Assembly (NCBI RefSeq): GCF_009601025.1
Contig: NZ_WIVE01000010.1
Span: forward strand, 1 to 64,000
Length of the DNA stretch: 64,000 bases
Source: Roseospira navarrensis
Lineage (GTDB): Bacteria > Pseudomonadota > Alphaproteobacteria > Rhodospirillales > Rhodospirillaceae
Reading direction: 5' to 3'
The translations under genes and the position numbers were made by a program. The notes under the pieces were generated by a model. That model was not told the origin of the DNA and did not search any database. It worked only from the letters and a program-made list of their open reading frames with translations. Position 1 is the first letter of the stretch. Every line of letters begins with the position of its first letter. Below, piece by piece: positions 50,127-59,653 of this stretch.

Positions 50127-51579
50127 TGTCGTCCCCCCGCACGATCTGGACCGCCGTCTTCAGAATAATCACCAAGTCCAGATAGAGGCTCCAGTTCTCC
50201 ACGTAGTACAGGTCGTGCTCCACGCGGGCGATGATCTTGTCCTCGGTGTCCGTGTTGCCGCGCAGGCCGTGGCACTGCGCCCAGCCGGTGATGCCCGGCT
50301 TCACCTGGTGCCGGCTGGCGTAGGGGGCCACGACCTCTTCATACAACCGCCCGCCCGCCTTGGCTTCGACGGCATGGGGGCGCGGGCCGACCACGGACAT
50401 GGTGCCCTGGATCACGTTGAAGAGCTGGGGCAGCTCATCGATGCTGGTGCGGCGGATGAAGGCCCCCACCCGGGTCACGCGGGCGTCGTTCACCTGCGTC
50501 AGGGTGGCGGCCCCGGGGTCGGTCTTGTCCTGATACATGGAGCGGAACTTGTAGACCGGGATCAGGTTGTTGCTGAAGCCGTAGCGCTTCTGCACGAACA
50601 GCACCGACCCCCGGGATTCCAGCCGGATCGCCAGCGCCGTCAGCGCCAGCAGCGGACTGAGCAGGATCAGGGCCGGGACGGCGATCGCCAGGTCCTCGGC
50701 CCGTTTGATGACCGCGTTCCAGTCGCTGATCGGCCGGTCCTTCAGGCTGAGCACGTGCATGCCGCCGATGCGGTAGACCGGACGGTCCGCAAAGCGCAGC
50801 CCCAGACAGTCCGGCGCCATGTAGATGTCCACCGGCCACATGGCAAAGGCCTGGACCAGGCCCGCGATCCGCTGATAGGCGCTCCAGGGCAAGGCCAGGA
50901 TGATGAGGTCAATGGCCCCGGTGCGCACCAGATCCTCGATCCGCGAGGTATCCCCCAGCACCGGCAGCCCCCCGACCACCGGATCGGTCCGCTCCATGCG
51001 GTCGTCCAGGAACCCGATGACGTCGATGCCCTGGCTGCCGAACTTGCGGAAGTGGGCCAGCACATCGCGGCCGATCTCGCCGGCGCCCACGATGACAGCC
51101 TTGCGGGCGGCATAGCCGCGTCGCTCCGCGAAGCCGAAGTAACCCATCAGGACGGCGCGGCTGACCACGATGTAGGCCATGAACGACAGGACCCACGAGA
51201 CCCCCCAGAGCCGGGAATAGTAGTTCGTCGTCTTGAGCGCGAAGGCGATCAGCAGCCCGGCGCCGAAGGCGAACAGCACGGCCCAGAACGTGGGCGCCAT
51301 CCGCGCGGCGTTGAGGCGGAAGAAACGCCAGTCATAGAGCTTCAGCACCGTGGCCTGGGTCACGAAGGCTGCGGCCACGGCGAACACCATGCCCACGTAG
51401 TAGAGCAGGAACCCGTCAAAGATCCCGTAGACGTGATAGAGCCCCAGCCCGGCCCCGCACAGCACCACCAGGTCGGCACAGAACACGATAAAGTGCAGGG
51501 ACCGCAGCATGCCGGGACGGGACCGGGCGGATCCGACGGGACGGGTCCCCGGTCCCGGGGCCCGATGGGAATCGGTCAT
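50116..51579 (-). CDS. undecaprenyl-phosphate sugar phosphotransferase (WcaJ/ExoY-like)
   Basis: A 487-aa polyprenyl glycosylphosphotransferase. Four N-terminal membrane helices ([20 protein letters not shown] and others), a Rossmann-like CoA-binding domain ([17 protein letters not shown]), then a fifth helix ([20 protein letters not shown]) and the catalytic domain with [31 protein letters not shown] and [15 protein letters not shown]. It loads the first sugar phosphate, probably glucose, on undecaprenyl phosphate. ATG 51579. It is the first gene of a two-gene EPS unit with the GT4. Confidence 0.93.
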   Translation of the reverse strand: MTDSHRAPGPGTRPVGSARSRPGMLRSLHFIVFCADLVVLCGAGLGLYHVYGIFDGFLLYYVGMVFAVAAAFVTQATVLKLYDWRFFRLNAARMAPTFWAVLFAFGAGLLIAFALKTTNYYSRLWGVSWVLSFMAYIVVSRAVLMGYFGFAERRGYAARKAVIVGAGEIGRDVLAHFRKFGSQGIDVIGFLDDRMERTDPVVGGLPVLGDTSRIEDLVRTGAIDLIILALPWSAYQRIAGLVQAFAMWPVDIYMAPDCLGLRFADRPVYRIGGMHVLSLKDRPISDWNAVIKRAEDLAIAVPALILLSPLLALTALAIRLESRGSVLFVQKRYGFSNNLIPVYKFRSMYQDKTDPGAATLTQVNDARVTRVGAFIRRTSIDELPQLFNVIQGTMSVVGPRPHAVEAKAGGRLYEEVVAPYASRHQVKPGITGWAQCHGLRGNTDTEDKIIARVEHDLYYVENWSLYLDLVIILKTAVQIVRGDDNAY

Positions 51580-51773
51580 CGTGCAACTTTCTGTCTTGTC
51601 CACGGCCAAAGGCACCATGAAGACGCCGGAGGCGCCGCCGCGTTTCTCCGCGCGACACTCTGGTCCTGATCGGCGATGACCCGGACGCATCCGTCTCATC
51701 GCCTTCGCGGTGCGAGTCCCAGCTTAAAGCCGCGCCGGTGCGGGGGCAATGCGATGGACCGCGCACCAAGTCC

Positions 51774-51979
51774 ACGGGCCCAGGTTCCCATGACGGCTCT
51801 TCCCGCACTGCCTGCGCACGCCTCTCGAGATCCCTCGTCTCGCTTCGCTCACTCGGGATGACATCCTAAAATTATAGGATGTCATCCTGAAGCCGCGAAG
51901 CGGCTGAAGGACCTCGAGCGCAAGTCTCCAAACCGCTGCAAAGACCTGGAAGAGCGATCCCGGTAACCTGAGCCCGTCG
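51774..51979. mobile_element. MITE-like repeat element, family B copy 4
   Basis: The ends ACGGGCCCAGGTTCCC (from 51774) and GGTAACCTGAGCCCGT (51962-51977) are inverted repeats with a few mismatches. Inside are CTCGAGATCCCTCGTC...GGGATGACA and GTCATCCTGAAGCCGCG...GGACCTCGAG in inverted arrangement around TCCTAAAATTATAGGA. It separates the EPS genes from the methyltransferase/T6SS operon; 51580-51773 and 51980-51995 hold nothing else recognised. Confidence 0.75.
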
Positions 51980-51995
51980 CCCTGACCGCGCGCCA

Positions 51996-53549
51996 TCAGC
52001 CCCCGGGCAGCATGCCCAGGCCGCGCCACAGCGGCAGCCGGTCGGGCCGCAGGCCCTGCAGGGCGCCCGAGAGGATCTCGCGGATGCGGGCCGGATCCTC
52101 GATGCGCTCGCCCCTGTGGATCAGGCTTTCTCTGTCCGCCTGGAAGGGCGCCCAGATGTGCTCCACCAGCGCGGCGGTGTCGTCGGGCGAGACGCCGGAC
52201 CACAGGGCATCCAGCGTCATGGCCTCCAGCCCCGCCACCGGGATCTCGGTCCCGACGCGGGGCGCGGGCACGGTCGCCTGGGTGCCGAGCCCGGACTCCC
52301 GCACCGCGGCGGCGGCCAGCGCAACGCCCCGGCCGACCACCGCCATGATCTCCGGCCCGGGCGGCGGCAGGCAGGGCCAGGCGAGCCCGCCCGAGACCAG
52401 CAGCGCCCCCGCCTCCACCGGCGTTGCGCGCGTGCCGCCCATGGGTCCGGCCATCAGCGCCGATAGCGGCTGCGGGCCGTCGTGCCAGAGCGACAGCGCG
52501 GCCTGCCGGTAGGCCTCGGGCAGTTCGATATCCCCGGCCGGCGCGCGCAGCGACAGCCCGGCCTCGGTCGGATTGCACGCCGCACAGAACGTCTGCGCCG
52601 CCAGCGCCTGCGCGCGGTCCCGCTCGCTCAGGCGGACCAGGCCGCGCATGTACAGGTCCTTGCGCAGGATCCGGTTCAGGAACATGTCGCGCAGGGTCTC
52701 GCGCACGTGGGGCACGGCGACGTCGCCCAACGCCTCCGCCTGGGCCGGCGTCAGCATCAGGTCGGGGAAGTTCTCGTGCGGCATGGCGCTGCCGGCGTAG
52801 GTCAGGCCGATGGACATCATGTCCTGGGCCACCTCGCTGTGATACAGCGCCGACCAGGTCTCGTTCATGTACTCGTGGACCAGATAGGCGGGGTCGGCGT
52901 CGCGGATCTTCTGGAACAGGTCGTTCAACAGCCCCTCGCCGCTCAGATGCACCGCCCCGGCCGCACGCAGGGCCTCCACCCGGGCGATGGCGTCCTGAAG
53001 CCGCGCGTCGCTGCGGCCCACGGACAGGCGCGCGGCCTCCAGCAGCGCGCGTTGCAGCACGCCCATCTGGCCGGACCCCGGCATGGCGTTGTAGCTGAGG
53101 TAGATCAGGCCCCCGGCGCGCATTCCCGTGCGCAGCAGCTCGCGCATGGCGGCCTTCACCGGCGCGCCGACCCAGCCGTAGACCCCGTGGATCACGACCA
53201 GATCCGCCTGCGGCAGGGCATCGGGCGTGGCCGCCAGATCCACGACATCGGCGTCCAGCAGGTCGATGTTGCGCAGGCCCAGATCCGCGGCCCGCCGGCG
53301 GGCCCGCGCGATGTGGGCCGGGTTGTAGTCCACGCCGACGAAGCGGCAGTCCGGATGCGCGACGGCGGCCGAGATCACGCCGTTGCCGTAGCCGCAGCCC
53401 AGTTCCCAGACCACGGACCCCGACCCCAGCGGCGGACTGTCCACCCCCGCAATCAAGGCGGACAAACGCAGATTGATCGGGGACAGCGCGGGATAGGCCC
53501 CGGCCGTGTACGGAATATCCCTGACGTAACCGTCCTGATGCGTCGTCAC
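51996..53549 (-). CDS. SAM-dependent methyltransferase with methyltransferase regulatory domain, paralogue 2
   Basis: A 517-aa protein. The SAM-binding Rossmann core lies at about 40-150: VVWELGCGYGNGVISAA, FVGVDYNPAHIARARRRA, IDLLDADVVDL and LVVIHGVYGWV. A middle domain of MethyTransf_Reg type (about 215-300, VHEYMNETWSALYHSEVAQDM) and a C-terminal winged-helix-like region follow. It closely resembles the next gene upstream along its whole length, so they are tandem duplicates. The start is GTG 53549, overlapping the stop of that paralogue (GTGA). It is probably the last gene of the T6SS operon. I recall the rickettsial OmpB lysine methyltransferases as the same architecture; the target here is unknown. 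Confidence 0.85.
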   Translation of the reverse strand: MTTHQDGYVRDIPYTAGAYPALSPINLRLSALIAGVDSPPLGSGSVVWELGCGYGNGVISAAVAHPDCRFVGVDYNPAHIARARRRAADLGLRNIDLLDADVVDLAATPDALPQADLVVIHGVYGWVGAPVKAAMRELLRTGMRAGGLIYLSYNAMPGSGQMGVLQRALLEAARLSVGRSDARLQDAIARVEALRAAGAVHLSGEGLLNDLFQKIRDADPAYLVHEYMNETWSALYHSEVAQDMMSIGLTYAGSAMPHENFPDLMLTPAQAEALGDVAVPHVRETLRDMFLNRILRKDLYMRGLVRLSERDRAQALAAQTFCAACNPTEAGLSLRAPAGDIELPEAYRQAALSLWHDGPQPLSALMAGPMGGTRATPVEAGALLVSGGLAWPCLPPPGPEIMAVVGRGVALAAAAVRESGLGTQATVPAPRVGTEIPVAGLEAMTLDALWSGVSPDDTAALVEHIWAPFQADRESLIHRGERIEDPARIREILSGALQGLRPDRLPLWRGLGMLPGG

Positions 53550-55129
53550 GCGCCGTCCCCCTGCGTGGCCATGGTCGGTCCCGACGGAGGCAGCATCCCG
53601 AGCCCCCGCCACAATGGAAACCGGGTGTCCTGAAGCCCCGTCATGATCTCGGTCAGCAGGGCGCGACAGCGCCCCGGCTCCTGGATCCGCTCTCCCTTGT
53701 GCACCAGCGACTCGCCGGCGGCCTCCATGGGCGCCCAGACGTGCGCGGCGAGCGCCGACGCCTCCGCCTGCACGCCGCTCCAAAGGCCCTCCAGGACCCG
53801 CGCTTCCAGACCGCCGACGGGCACATCCGTACCGACGGCGGGGGCCGGGATCATGCCGTTGTGGTGCAGGCCGATCGCCCGCACCTCGGCCCCGAGCTCC
53901 AGCACCGCGCGTTTCATCGCCGCGAGCGTCTCCGGCGCGCGGTCCGGGCGACAGGGCCAGGCGATCCCGCTTGCGACGAGCAGGGCCGCCGCCTCGCGCG
54001 GCACCGGCTTGACCGGCGCCAGAGGCCCGGCCAGCAGGGCGCCCAGCGGGCGCGGTCCCTCCCGCCAGAGCACCCGCGCGGCCTCCCCATAGGCGTCCGG
54101 CAGGGTCACCGAACCCGCCGGCCAGGAGAGCGTGAGGGTGACCGCATCGGGGTGGACCCGGCTGCAGAACCAGGTGTCCCACAGCAATCGGTCGCGCTGC
54201 GCCTCGCCCAGTGGGCGCGGCCCCCGCACGAACAGGTCCCGGCGCAGGATGCGGCGCACGAACAGGTCCACGATGGTCTCGCGGACGGAGGACAGGGGCA
54301 CATCCTCGATCATCTTCATCTGCGCCGGCGTCAGCAGCGAGGCCCGGAAGTTCTCGTGCGGGACGGCGCTGCCCACGTAGGTCAGGCGGGCGTCCTCCAG
54401 GTCGGCGGCCACCTGACTGTGGAACAGCGCCGCCCAGCCCTCGTTCAGATACTCGTGAACCAGTTCATGCCCGGCGCCGCGCTTCAGACGCTCGACCTGC
54501 CGGGCGATGTCGTCGGTGGCGTTCAGGTGGTGGGCGCCCGCGGTCTTCAGCCGGTCCAGGTGGTCGGCGGCCTCCTTGATCCGCAGATCGCTGCGGCCGA
54601 CCGACAGCCGGGACAGTTCCAGGACCGTCCGCTGCGCCACGGCCATCGCGCCCGCCCCGGGCATGGAATTGTAGCTGACGTAGACCAGCCCGCCGGGGCG
54701 GACGCCCCAGGCCAGCAGGCGGCGCACGGCGGCCCGGATCGGCTCGCCGACCCAGCTATAAAGGCCGTGCAGGACAGCGACGTCGCACGACGGCAGGGAC
54801 CCCGGCCGGTCGGCCAGGTCCACCAGATCCGCGTCGAGAAGCTCGATGTTGCGCAGGCCCAGGGTCTCGATGCGCTCGTGGCCGCCGGCGATGTGAGCCG
54901 GGTTGTAGTCCACGCCGACGAAGCGGCACGCCGGATGCGCCACGGCGGCGGCGATCAGCGAGTTGCCGTACCCGCAGCCCAGCTCCCACACCACGGACCC
55001 GGGGCGCAGCGGCGCGCCGTCCACCCCCGCCACCAGCGCCGCGAGCCGCAGGTTGACCGGGGCCAGGTCCGGAAACGCCTTGGCCGAGTACGCCACATCC
55101 GAGACGTACCCGTCGTCACCCCCCGTCAT
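53546..55129 (-). CDS. SAM-dependent methyltransferase with methyltransferase regulatory domain, paralogue 1
   Basis: A 527-aa protein built as its neighbour: DGYVSDVAYSAKAFPDLAPV start, VVWELGCGYGNSLIAAA and FVGVDYNPAHIAGGHERI SAM sites, VSYNSMPGAGAMAVAQR, then VHEYLNEGWAALFHSQVAAD in the regulatory domain, and the shared end FPLWRGLGMLPP. It starts at ATG 55129, 14 bp inside tagF, so it is translationally coupled to the T6SS genes. Protein methylation of a T6SS component or surface protein is a reasonable hypothesis; small-molecule methylation is the alternative. Confidence 0.85.
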   Translation of the reverse strand: MTGGDDGYVSDVAYSAKAFPDLAPVNLRLAALVAGVDGAPLRPGSVVWELGCGYGNSLIAAAVAHPACRFVGVDYNPAHIAGGHERIETLGLRNIELLDADLVDLADRPGSLPSCDVAVLHGLYSWVGEPIRAAVRRLLAWGVRPGGLVYVSYNSMPGAGAMAVAQRTVLELSRLSVGRSDLRIKEAADHLDRLKTAGAHHLNATDDIARQVERLKRGAGHELVHEYLNEGWAALFHSQVAADLEDARLTYVGSAVPHENFRASLLTPAQMKMIEDVPLSSVRETIVDLFVRRILRRDLFVRGPRPLGEAQRDRLLWDTWFCSRVHPDAVTLTLSWPAGSVTLPDAYGEAARVLWREGPRPLGALLAGPLAPVKPVPREAAALLVASGIAWPCRPDRAPETLAAMKRAVLELGAEVRAIGLHHNGMIPAPAVGTDVPVGGLEARVLEGLWSGVQAEASALAAHVWAPMEAAGESLVHKGERIQEPGRCRALLTEIMTGLQDTRFPLWRGLGMLPPSGPTMATQGDGA

Positions 55130-55889
55130 GATGCTCGAGCCCCGCTCCGTTGGTCCGCCCCGCGAACGGCGGCGCCACGTCCTCGTCGGTCCAGCCGCGG
55201 GCCGCCCAGGCCCCGTCGAAGAACGACACGGCGGCGGAGGGCCGGGGCCACCCCGTCACGCGCACAAGACCGGGTCCCACGTGCTCGGATCCCTCGGTCC
55301 ACCACAGGCCGCCGTCGCCGTCCACCGGCAGGGGGACGCCTCGATCGAGCAGATCGGCGATGGCCGCCGCCGCCGCGCCCACGCCCTCGCCGCCCAGCGG
55401 CACCCAGGTGCCCGGCTGCCCCGGTCCGGGGGACGGTCGCGTTGCCACCGGGGGCCAGGCCCATTCCAGGTCGTGCAGGGCCTCTTCCAGGTCCTCGGCG
55501 GTCAGGGGCTGATCCGCCTCCAGCACGGCCAGGGCGAGGTCCTCCAGGGCGTCCAGGAGCGGGCGTCCGTCGCGCAGCACGGCGGCCAGCGAGGGCAGAT
55601 CGTCCACGGGCGCGGCCAGCATCAAGGGAAAATAGCGCCCCACCCGGTCCACGCTGGGCACCACCACGCCCGTCTGCGCCCGCCCGGAGATGCCGGCCCC
55701 GAGCGCGAAGCGCCAGACCGGGCCCGTCAAATAGGTCTCCAGCCAGGTCTCCTCGCCCAGGTCGTCACGCAGCGCCGACATCAACCGACCCAACCAGGTG
55801 TCCCACGCTTCGGCCACCTGATGATCCAGCCCCCGGCGCACAAAGTCCCCATGCGCCGGCAGCTTGCCGTGAAACCCGATCGTTCCCAT
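55116..55889 (-). CDS. tagF: type VI secretion-associated protein TagF (ImpM family)
   Basis: A 257-aa protein starting MGTIGFHGKLPAHGDFVRRGL, the ImpM/TagF signature, with WLGRLMSALRDDLGEETWLETYLTGPVWRF condensed in residues 32-61 and FPLMLAAPV following. TagF is a post-translational regulator of T6SS assembly. It abuts the tssM stop with no gap and overlaps methyltransferase 1 by 14 bp. No PppA phosphatase domain is fused. Confidence 0.93.
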   Translation of the reverse strand: MGTIGFHGKLPAHGDFVRRGLDHQVAEAWDTWLGRLMSALRDDLGEETWLETYLTGPVWRFALGAGISGRAQTGVVVPSVDRVGRYFPLMLAAPVDDLPSLAAVLRDGRPLLDALEDLALAVLEADQPLTAEDLEEALHDLEWAWPPVATRPSPGPGQPGTWVPLGGEGVGAAAAAIADLLDRGVPLPVDGDGGLWWTEGSEHVGPGLVRVTGWPRPSAAVSFFDGAWAARGWTDEDVAPPFAGRTNGAGLEHHDGG

Positions 55890-58800
55890 TCACAGACTGC
55901 CGGGACAGCGGAAGGCCTTCAGCTCCCGCAGGTTGAAGGGATTCATGACGCTGCCCGCGCGAATCTCGAATATGGCGGACAGCCCCCCGGTGGACCACTG
56001 CACCCGGAACCGATCGCCCGTGCCGCCGTCCAGCCGCTGGCCCTGGTCGAGCAGACGGAAGAACGCCCAGGGGCCGGCGAACCCGGAGATGGAGGGCAGA
56101 CCCGGCGCGTTGCTCTGGAACGACACCCGGGTCTGGCTCCCGGTGCCCGGCCAGGTCAGACGCGAGGTCAGCACGGGCCCATGGGCGTAGTTGACCTGCT
56201 GGCCGTCGATCTCCAGCACCACGCTGTTGGCGTTGGCGTCCAGGGACACGGGCGTGACCTCGAACGGCACGTTCAACTGGGCGCCGCCGGTCGGGAAGAA
56301 CGCGTCGCGGATGGCCGCCGCGCGCTCGAACTGGGCCAGCGCGCCGCGTGACAGACCAACGTCGATGCCGTTGTACCGGCGGCTGCGCCATGGCTTGCGG
56401 CCCATGTCCACATAGGGCAGCAGGTTCTGCCGGAAGAAGCCGTCGATCAGTCCGTTCGGCGAGAACAGCCGCACGAAGTCCGCCGTCGCCACGTCGGACC
56501 CGCTGCCCGAGGCGAACGGATAGCGGTTGTTCAGGGCCTGCTGACACAGGGGCAGGACGTCCGCCTTCCAGGCCGTATCGAGTCCGTCCTTGGTGCTGCT
56601 GACGGCGATGGACTGCCCGCCGGAGGCGATATGCTCCAGCCAGCCGGCCAGGGGCGCCGGCACCTGGGTCGCCTCGGTCCCCAGCCGCTGGACGGCATCC
56701 ACACCGCCACCCCCGCCGCCACCGCCGCCCCCGCCGATGACGCCGGCCAGCCCGCCGCCGCCGTCGGAGACACGGCGCAACTCGTTGTAGGCCTCGCCAA
56801 GCTGGCGGATCAGGTTTTCGACGGGCGCGGTGCCGCCGTCCATGGCCAGAACATACTCGTGCAACTGCCGGAAGCGGTCGTTGACGAACTGGCCGGGCAA
56901 GGCGCGTTCGCTGGCGGCGCCGGTTCCGCCGGCGCCCCCGCCGCCGCCCGTAAAGCTGCTGTCCGAGAAGATGCCGGCCAGCCGCTCCACCACGGAGACG
57001 GTGTTGGTGCCGATGCCGAAGGTCTGGCCCACGTTCCGGACCTCGCCGGCCGCCGACTCGATGGTCTCGGCGTTCTGCTGGGCACTGCCGCCGGAGCCCA
57101 GGTTGGCCAGCGCGCCCCCCAGCCCGCCTTGCGCCTCGGGCCGGGCGAGCCGGGTCTGCTGCGCGGCCTCGTGCAGCAGGTTGCGCAGGGGCGAATTGGC
57201 CCCGGACAGCAGCGCCAGGACCTCGGTCGCATCGCTCGCGGCGTTGAACGGCACCAGTTCGATGTCGGACAGCAGGCCGTCCCACTGGGCCACATAGTCA
57301 TCCATGTACAGCGCGGCGAGATCGCGCTCCAGCAACCGGATCTGGGCGTCGTCGAGGGTGGCGTTCTCGCCCAGCACCCAGCTTTCGGAGGCCACCTCGC
57401 GCGAGACGTCCACCAGCGAGGGCAGGAACACCTCGGTGAAGCCCTGATAGGTGTAGAAGCCGTCGATGCCTTCATCCAGGTCCACGCCGGAGCGCCGCAC
57501 GAACACCCGGCGCGCCGTCGGCCCGGCGGCGTCCGTGATGCGCCATTCGGGCAGCGCCTTGGCGGCCCGGCTGTTCTTGATGAGGGCATAGGCGCGTTCG
57601 GCCAGCGGCTGGCGCTGCAGGATCTCGCGGGTGCGGGTGACCAGCGGCCCGTCGATGGGCATGGTGCGGAGCACGCCCTCGGTCAGCGCCACGATGTGGC
57701 CCTCCACCTCGTCGCGCAGCGGCTGGTTGCTCGCCCCCGGGTAGCGACGCGACAGGTCGAAGCGCGCCCACTCGCGGATCAGGGTGGCGTTCACCGGACC
57801 CTGGCCGCCGACCATCAGGTACATCTTGAGCAGGCCATACAGGGCCTCGGTCTCGCTGGCCTCGACCAGCATTTCGCGCAGGCGATAGGTCAGGCGGGGC
57901 AGCAGCAGGCCGTTCAGCGCCTCCTTGTAGGCGGAGCGGGCCTGCTGGGCCAGCTTGTCGCCCTGGTACAGACCGAAGCCGGACCCGACCGGCGGGTCCT
58001 GGTCCCGTTCGGCATAGCCCAGCGGCAGACCGCGCAGGGTGGCCAGCGGCGGCAGGATGGGCCGCAGGTCCGAGGACTCCACCAGCACGGTCTCGCCGTC
58101 CGCCGGCATGATCTGCGCCACCTGGGTGCGGTAGGTGTCGATGCCGTCCTGGGTGCGCGCAATCAGGTCGCGGTTGACCAGGGTGCTCCAGGTCCACAAC
58201 CCCGCCCCGGTCATCAGCACGATCAGCGCGACCGCGATGGCCGTGCCCCGGATCAGCCGCTGCCGGCGCTCCACGGCGCGGTTGCGGCCGACCATGCCGG
58301 CTTCCTTGAACAGCACCTCGCGCAGCAGGCGGGTCAGGAAGTAGCTGCGCCCGTCGCCCCGGAACGCGCCGAAGCGGGCCGGGGGCACGCCGAAGCGCCC
58401 GGCGAGCCCCGCCATGACGCGGTCGATGGGGGTGCCTTCCTGCGTGCCGCTGGTGAAGTAGACGCCGCGCAGCAGCACGGGTTCCTCGTAGCGGCCGGCG
58501 CGGAAGGCTTCTTCCAGCACCTGCATGATGGAATCGCGCAGGGCCGCCACCTGCAACGGCAGGCCGGCCACCAGACCGGCGCGGGCGAAATCGTCTTCCT
58601 GGTGCAGCCGGTCGAGGCGACGCTGTTCCAGCCGCTCCAGCAGCAGGTCGAATTCCTCGGGGAACAGATCCAGCGGATCGGTGTCGTCGTCCTTCGCTCG
58701 GTCCAGGAAGGGGAAGGTCATGCCCCAGACCTGGGCGCGGTCGTCGCGCCGCATGTCGCCGAAGAACTCCATGAATCCGGCGATCAGATCGGCCTTGGTC

Positions 58801-59594
58801 AGCATGACATAGACCGGCAGCCGCAGGCCGAGCCGGTCGTACAGCTCCGAAATCCGCTTCTTGATGGACAGGGCGTGGTCGCGCCGCTCCTGCTCGGACG
58901 CGGTCATGATGTCGCCGATGCTGATCGCCACGATCAGACCGTTGACGGGCTGGCGCGGGCGCGCCTTGCGCAGGATGTCCAGGAAGCCCTGCCACGCGGC
59001 GGCGTCGATGGTGGCGTCGGAATCCTGGGTGGTGTAGCGGCCGGCGGTGTCCAGCAGCACGGCCTCGTCCGTAAACCACCAGTCGCAATTGCGCGTGCCG
59101 CCCGCGCCGGACACCTTGGCCTGCTTGGGATCGTTGCCCAGCGGGAAGCCGAGCCCGGAGTTGAGCAGCGCCGTGGTCTTGCCGCTGCCCGGCGGGCCGA
59201 TGATCATGTACCAGGGCAGTTCGTAGAGATACTGGCGGCCGCTCTTGCCGTCCTTGCGGCGCATGCGCTGCAACTCGCCCAGCGCGCGTTCCAGGTTCTT
59301 GCGCAGGGCCTCCACCTCGGGACCGGCATCGCCCCCGGCGGCTGCGTTGCTGGCCACGCCGTCCACAAGCTCCGCCTGGCGCTTGCGCCGCCGCAGCAGG
59401 CCCCAGACCACGAACCCGGCCCAGATCATGAGCAGGATCAGCGCGATCAGCAGGCGGGCGGCGATGCCCTCCAGCGGCCGGGCGTCGCCGAAGCCGATCA
59501 GCGGCCCGAGGAACAAGACCAGCAGGATCAGGAACAGGGTCCCGATCAGGCCGATGAACCAGCCGCTCTTGAGGATGGAGACGATCTTGCTCAC
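55890..59594 (-). CDS. tssM: type VI secretion system membrane subunit TssM (IcmF)
   Basis: A 1234-aa inner-membrane protein linking the TssL-TssJ complex through the periplasm. Two helices lie near 11-33 and 46-67; the cytosolic GTPase-like domain has Walker A GPPGSGKTT (133-141) and Walker B LLDTAGRY (180-187); a third helix is at about 450-468 and the large periplasmic part follows. Two Gly-rich insertions (about 883-890 and 945-964, including a run of more than ten Gly) interrupt the periplasmic region and look like flexible linkers. It is between tssL and tagF in one operon. Confidence 0.95.
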   Translation of the reverse strand: MSKIVSILKSGWFIGLIGTLFLILLVLFLGPLIGFGDARPLEGIAARLLIALILLMIWAGFVVWGLLRRRKRQAELVDGVASNAAAGGDAGPEVEALRKNLERALGELQRMRRKDGKSGRQYLYELPWYMIIGPPGSGKTTALLNSGLGFPLGNDPKQAKVSGAGGTRNCDWWFTDEAVLLDTAGRYTTQDSDATIDAAAWQGFLDILRKARPRQPVNGLIVAISIGDIMTASEQERRDHALSIKKRISELYDRLGLRLPVYVMLTKADLIAGFMEFFGDMRRDDRAQVWGMTFPFLDRAKDDDTDPLDLFPEEFDLLLERLEQRRLDRLHQEDDFARAGLVAGLPLQVAALRDSIMQVLEEAFRAGRYEEPVLLRGVYFTSGTQEGTPIDRVMAGLAGRFGVPPARFGAFRGDGRSYFLTRLLREVLFKEAGMVGRNRAVERRQRLIRGTAIAVALIVLMTGAGLWTWSTLVNRDLIARTQDGIDTYRTQVAQIMPADGETVLVESSDLRPILPPLATLRGLPLGYAERDQDPPVGSGFGLYQGDKLAQQARSAYKEALNGLLLPRLTYRLREMLVEASETEALYGLLKMYLMVGGQGPVNATLIREWARFDLSRRYPGASNQPLRDEVEGHIVALTEGVLRTMPIDGPLVTRTREILQRQPLAERAYALIKNSRAAKALPEWRITDAAGPTARRVFVRRSGVDLDEGIDGFYTYQGFTEVFLPSLVDVSREVASESWVLGENATLDDAQIRLLERDLAALYMDDYVAQWDGLLSDIELVPFNAASDATEVLALLSGANSPLRNLLHEAAQQTRLARPEAQGGLGGALANLGSGGSAQQNAETIESAAGEVRNVGQTFGIGTNTVSVVERLAGIFSDSSFTGGGGGAGGTGAASERALPGQFVNDRFRQLHEYVLAMDGGTAPVENLIRQLGEAYNELRRVSDGGGGLAGVIGGGGGGGGGGGVDAVQRLGTEATQVPAPLAGWLEHIASGGQSIAVSSTKDGLDTAWKADVLPLCQQALNNRYPFASGSGSDVATADFVRLFSPNGLIDGFFRQNLLPYVDMGRKPWRSRRYNGIDVGLSRGALAQFERAAAIRDAFFPTGGAQLNVPFEVTPVSLDANANSVVLEIDGQQVNYAHGPVLTSRLTWPGTGSQTRVSFQSNAPGLPSISGFAGPWAFFRLLDQGQRLDGGTGDRFRVQWSTGGLSAIFEIRAGSVMNPFNLRELKAFRCPGSL

Positions 59595-59653
59595 GGTCGG
59601 CGTCCGTTCTCAATGGGGGCGGGACGAGGCGCGGCCACGCGGAACGCGGCCGC

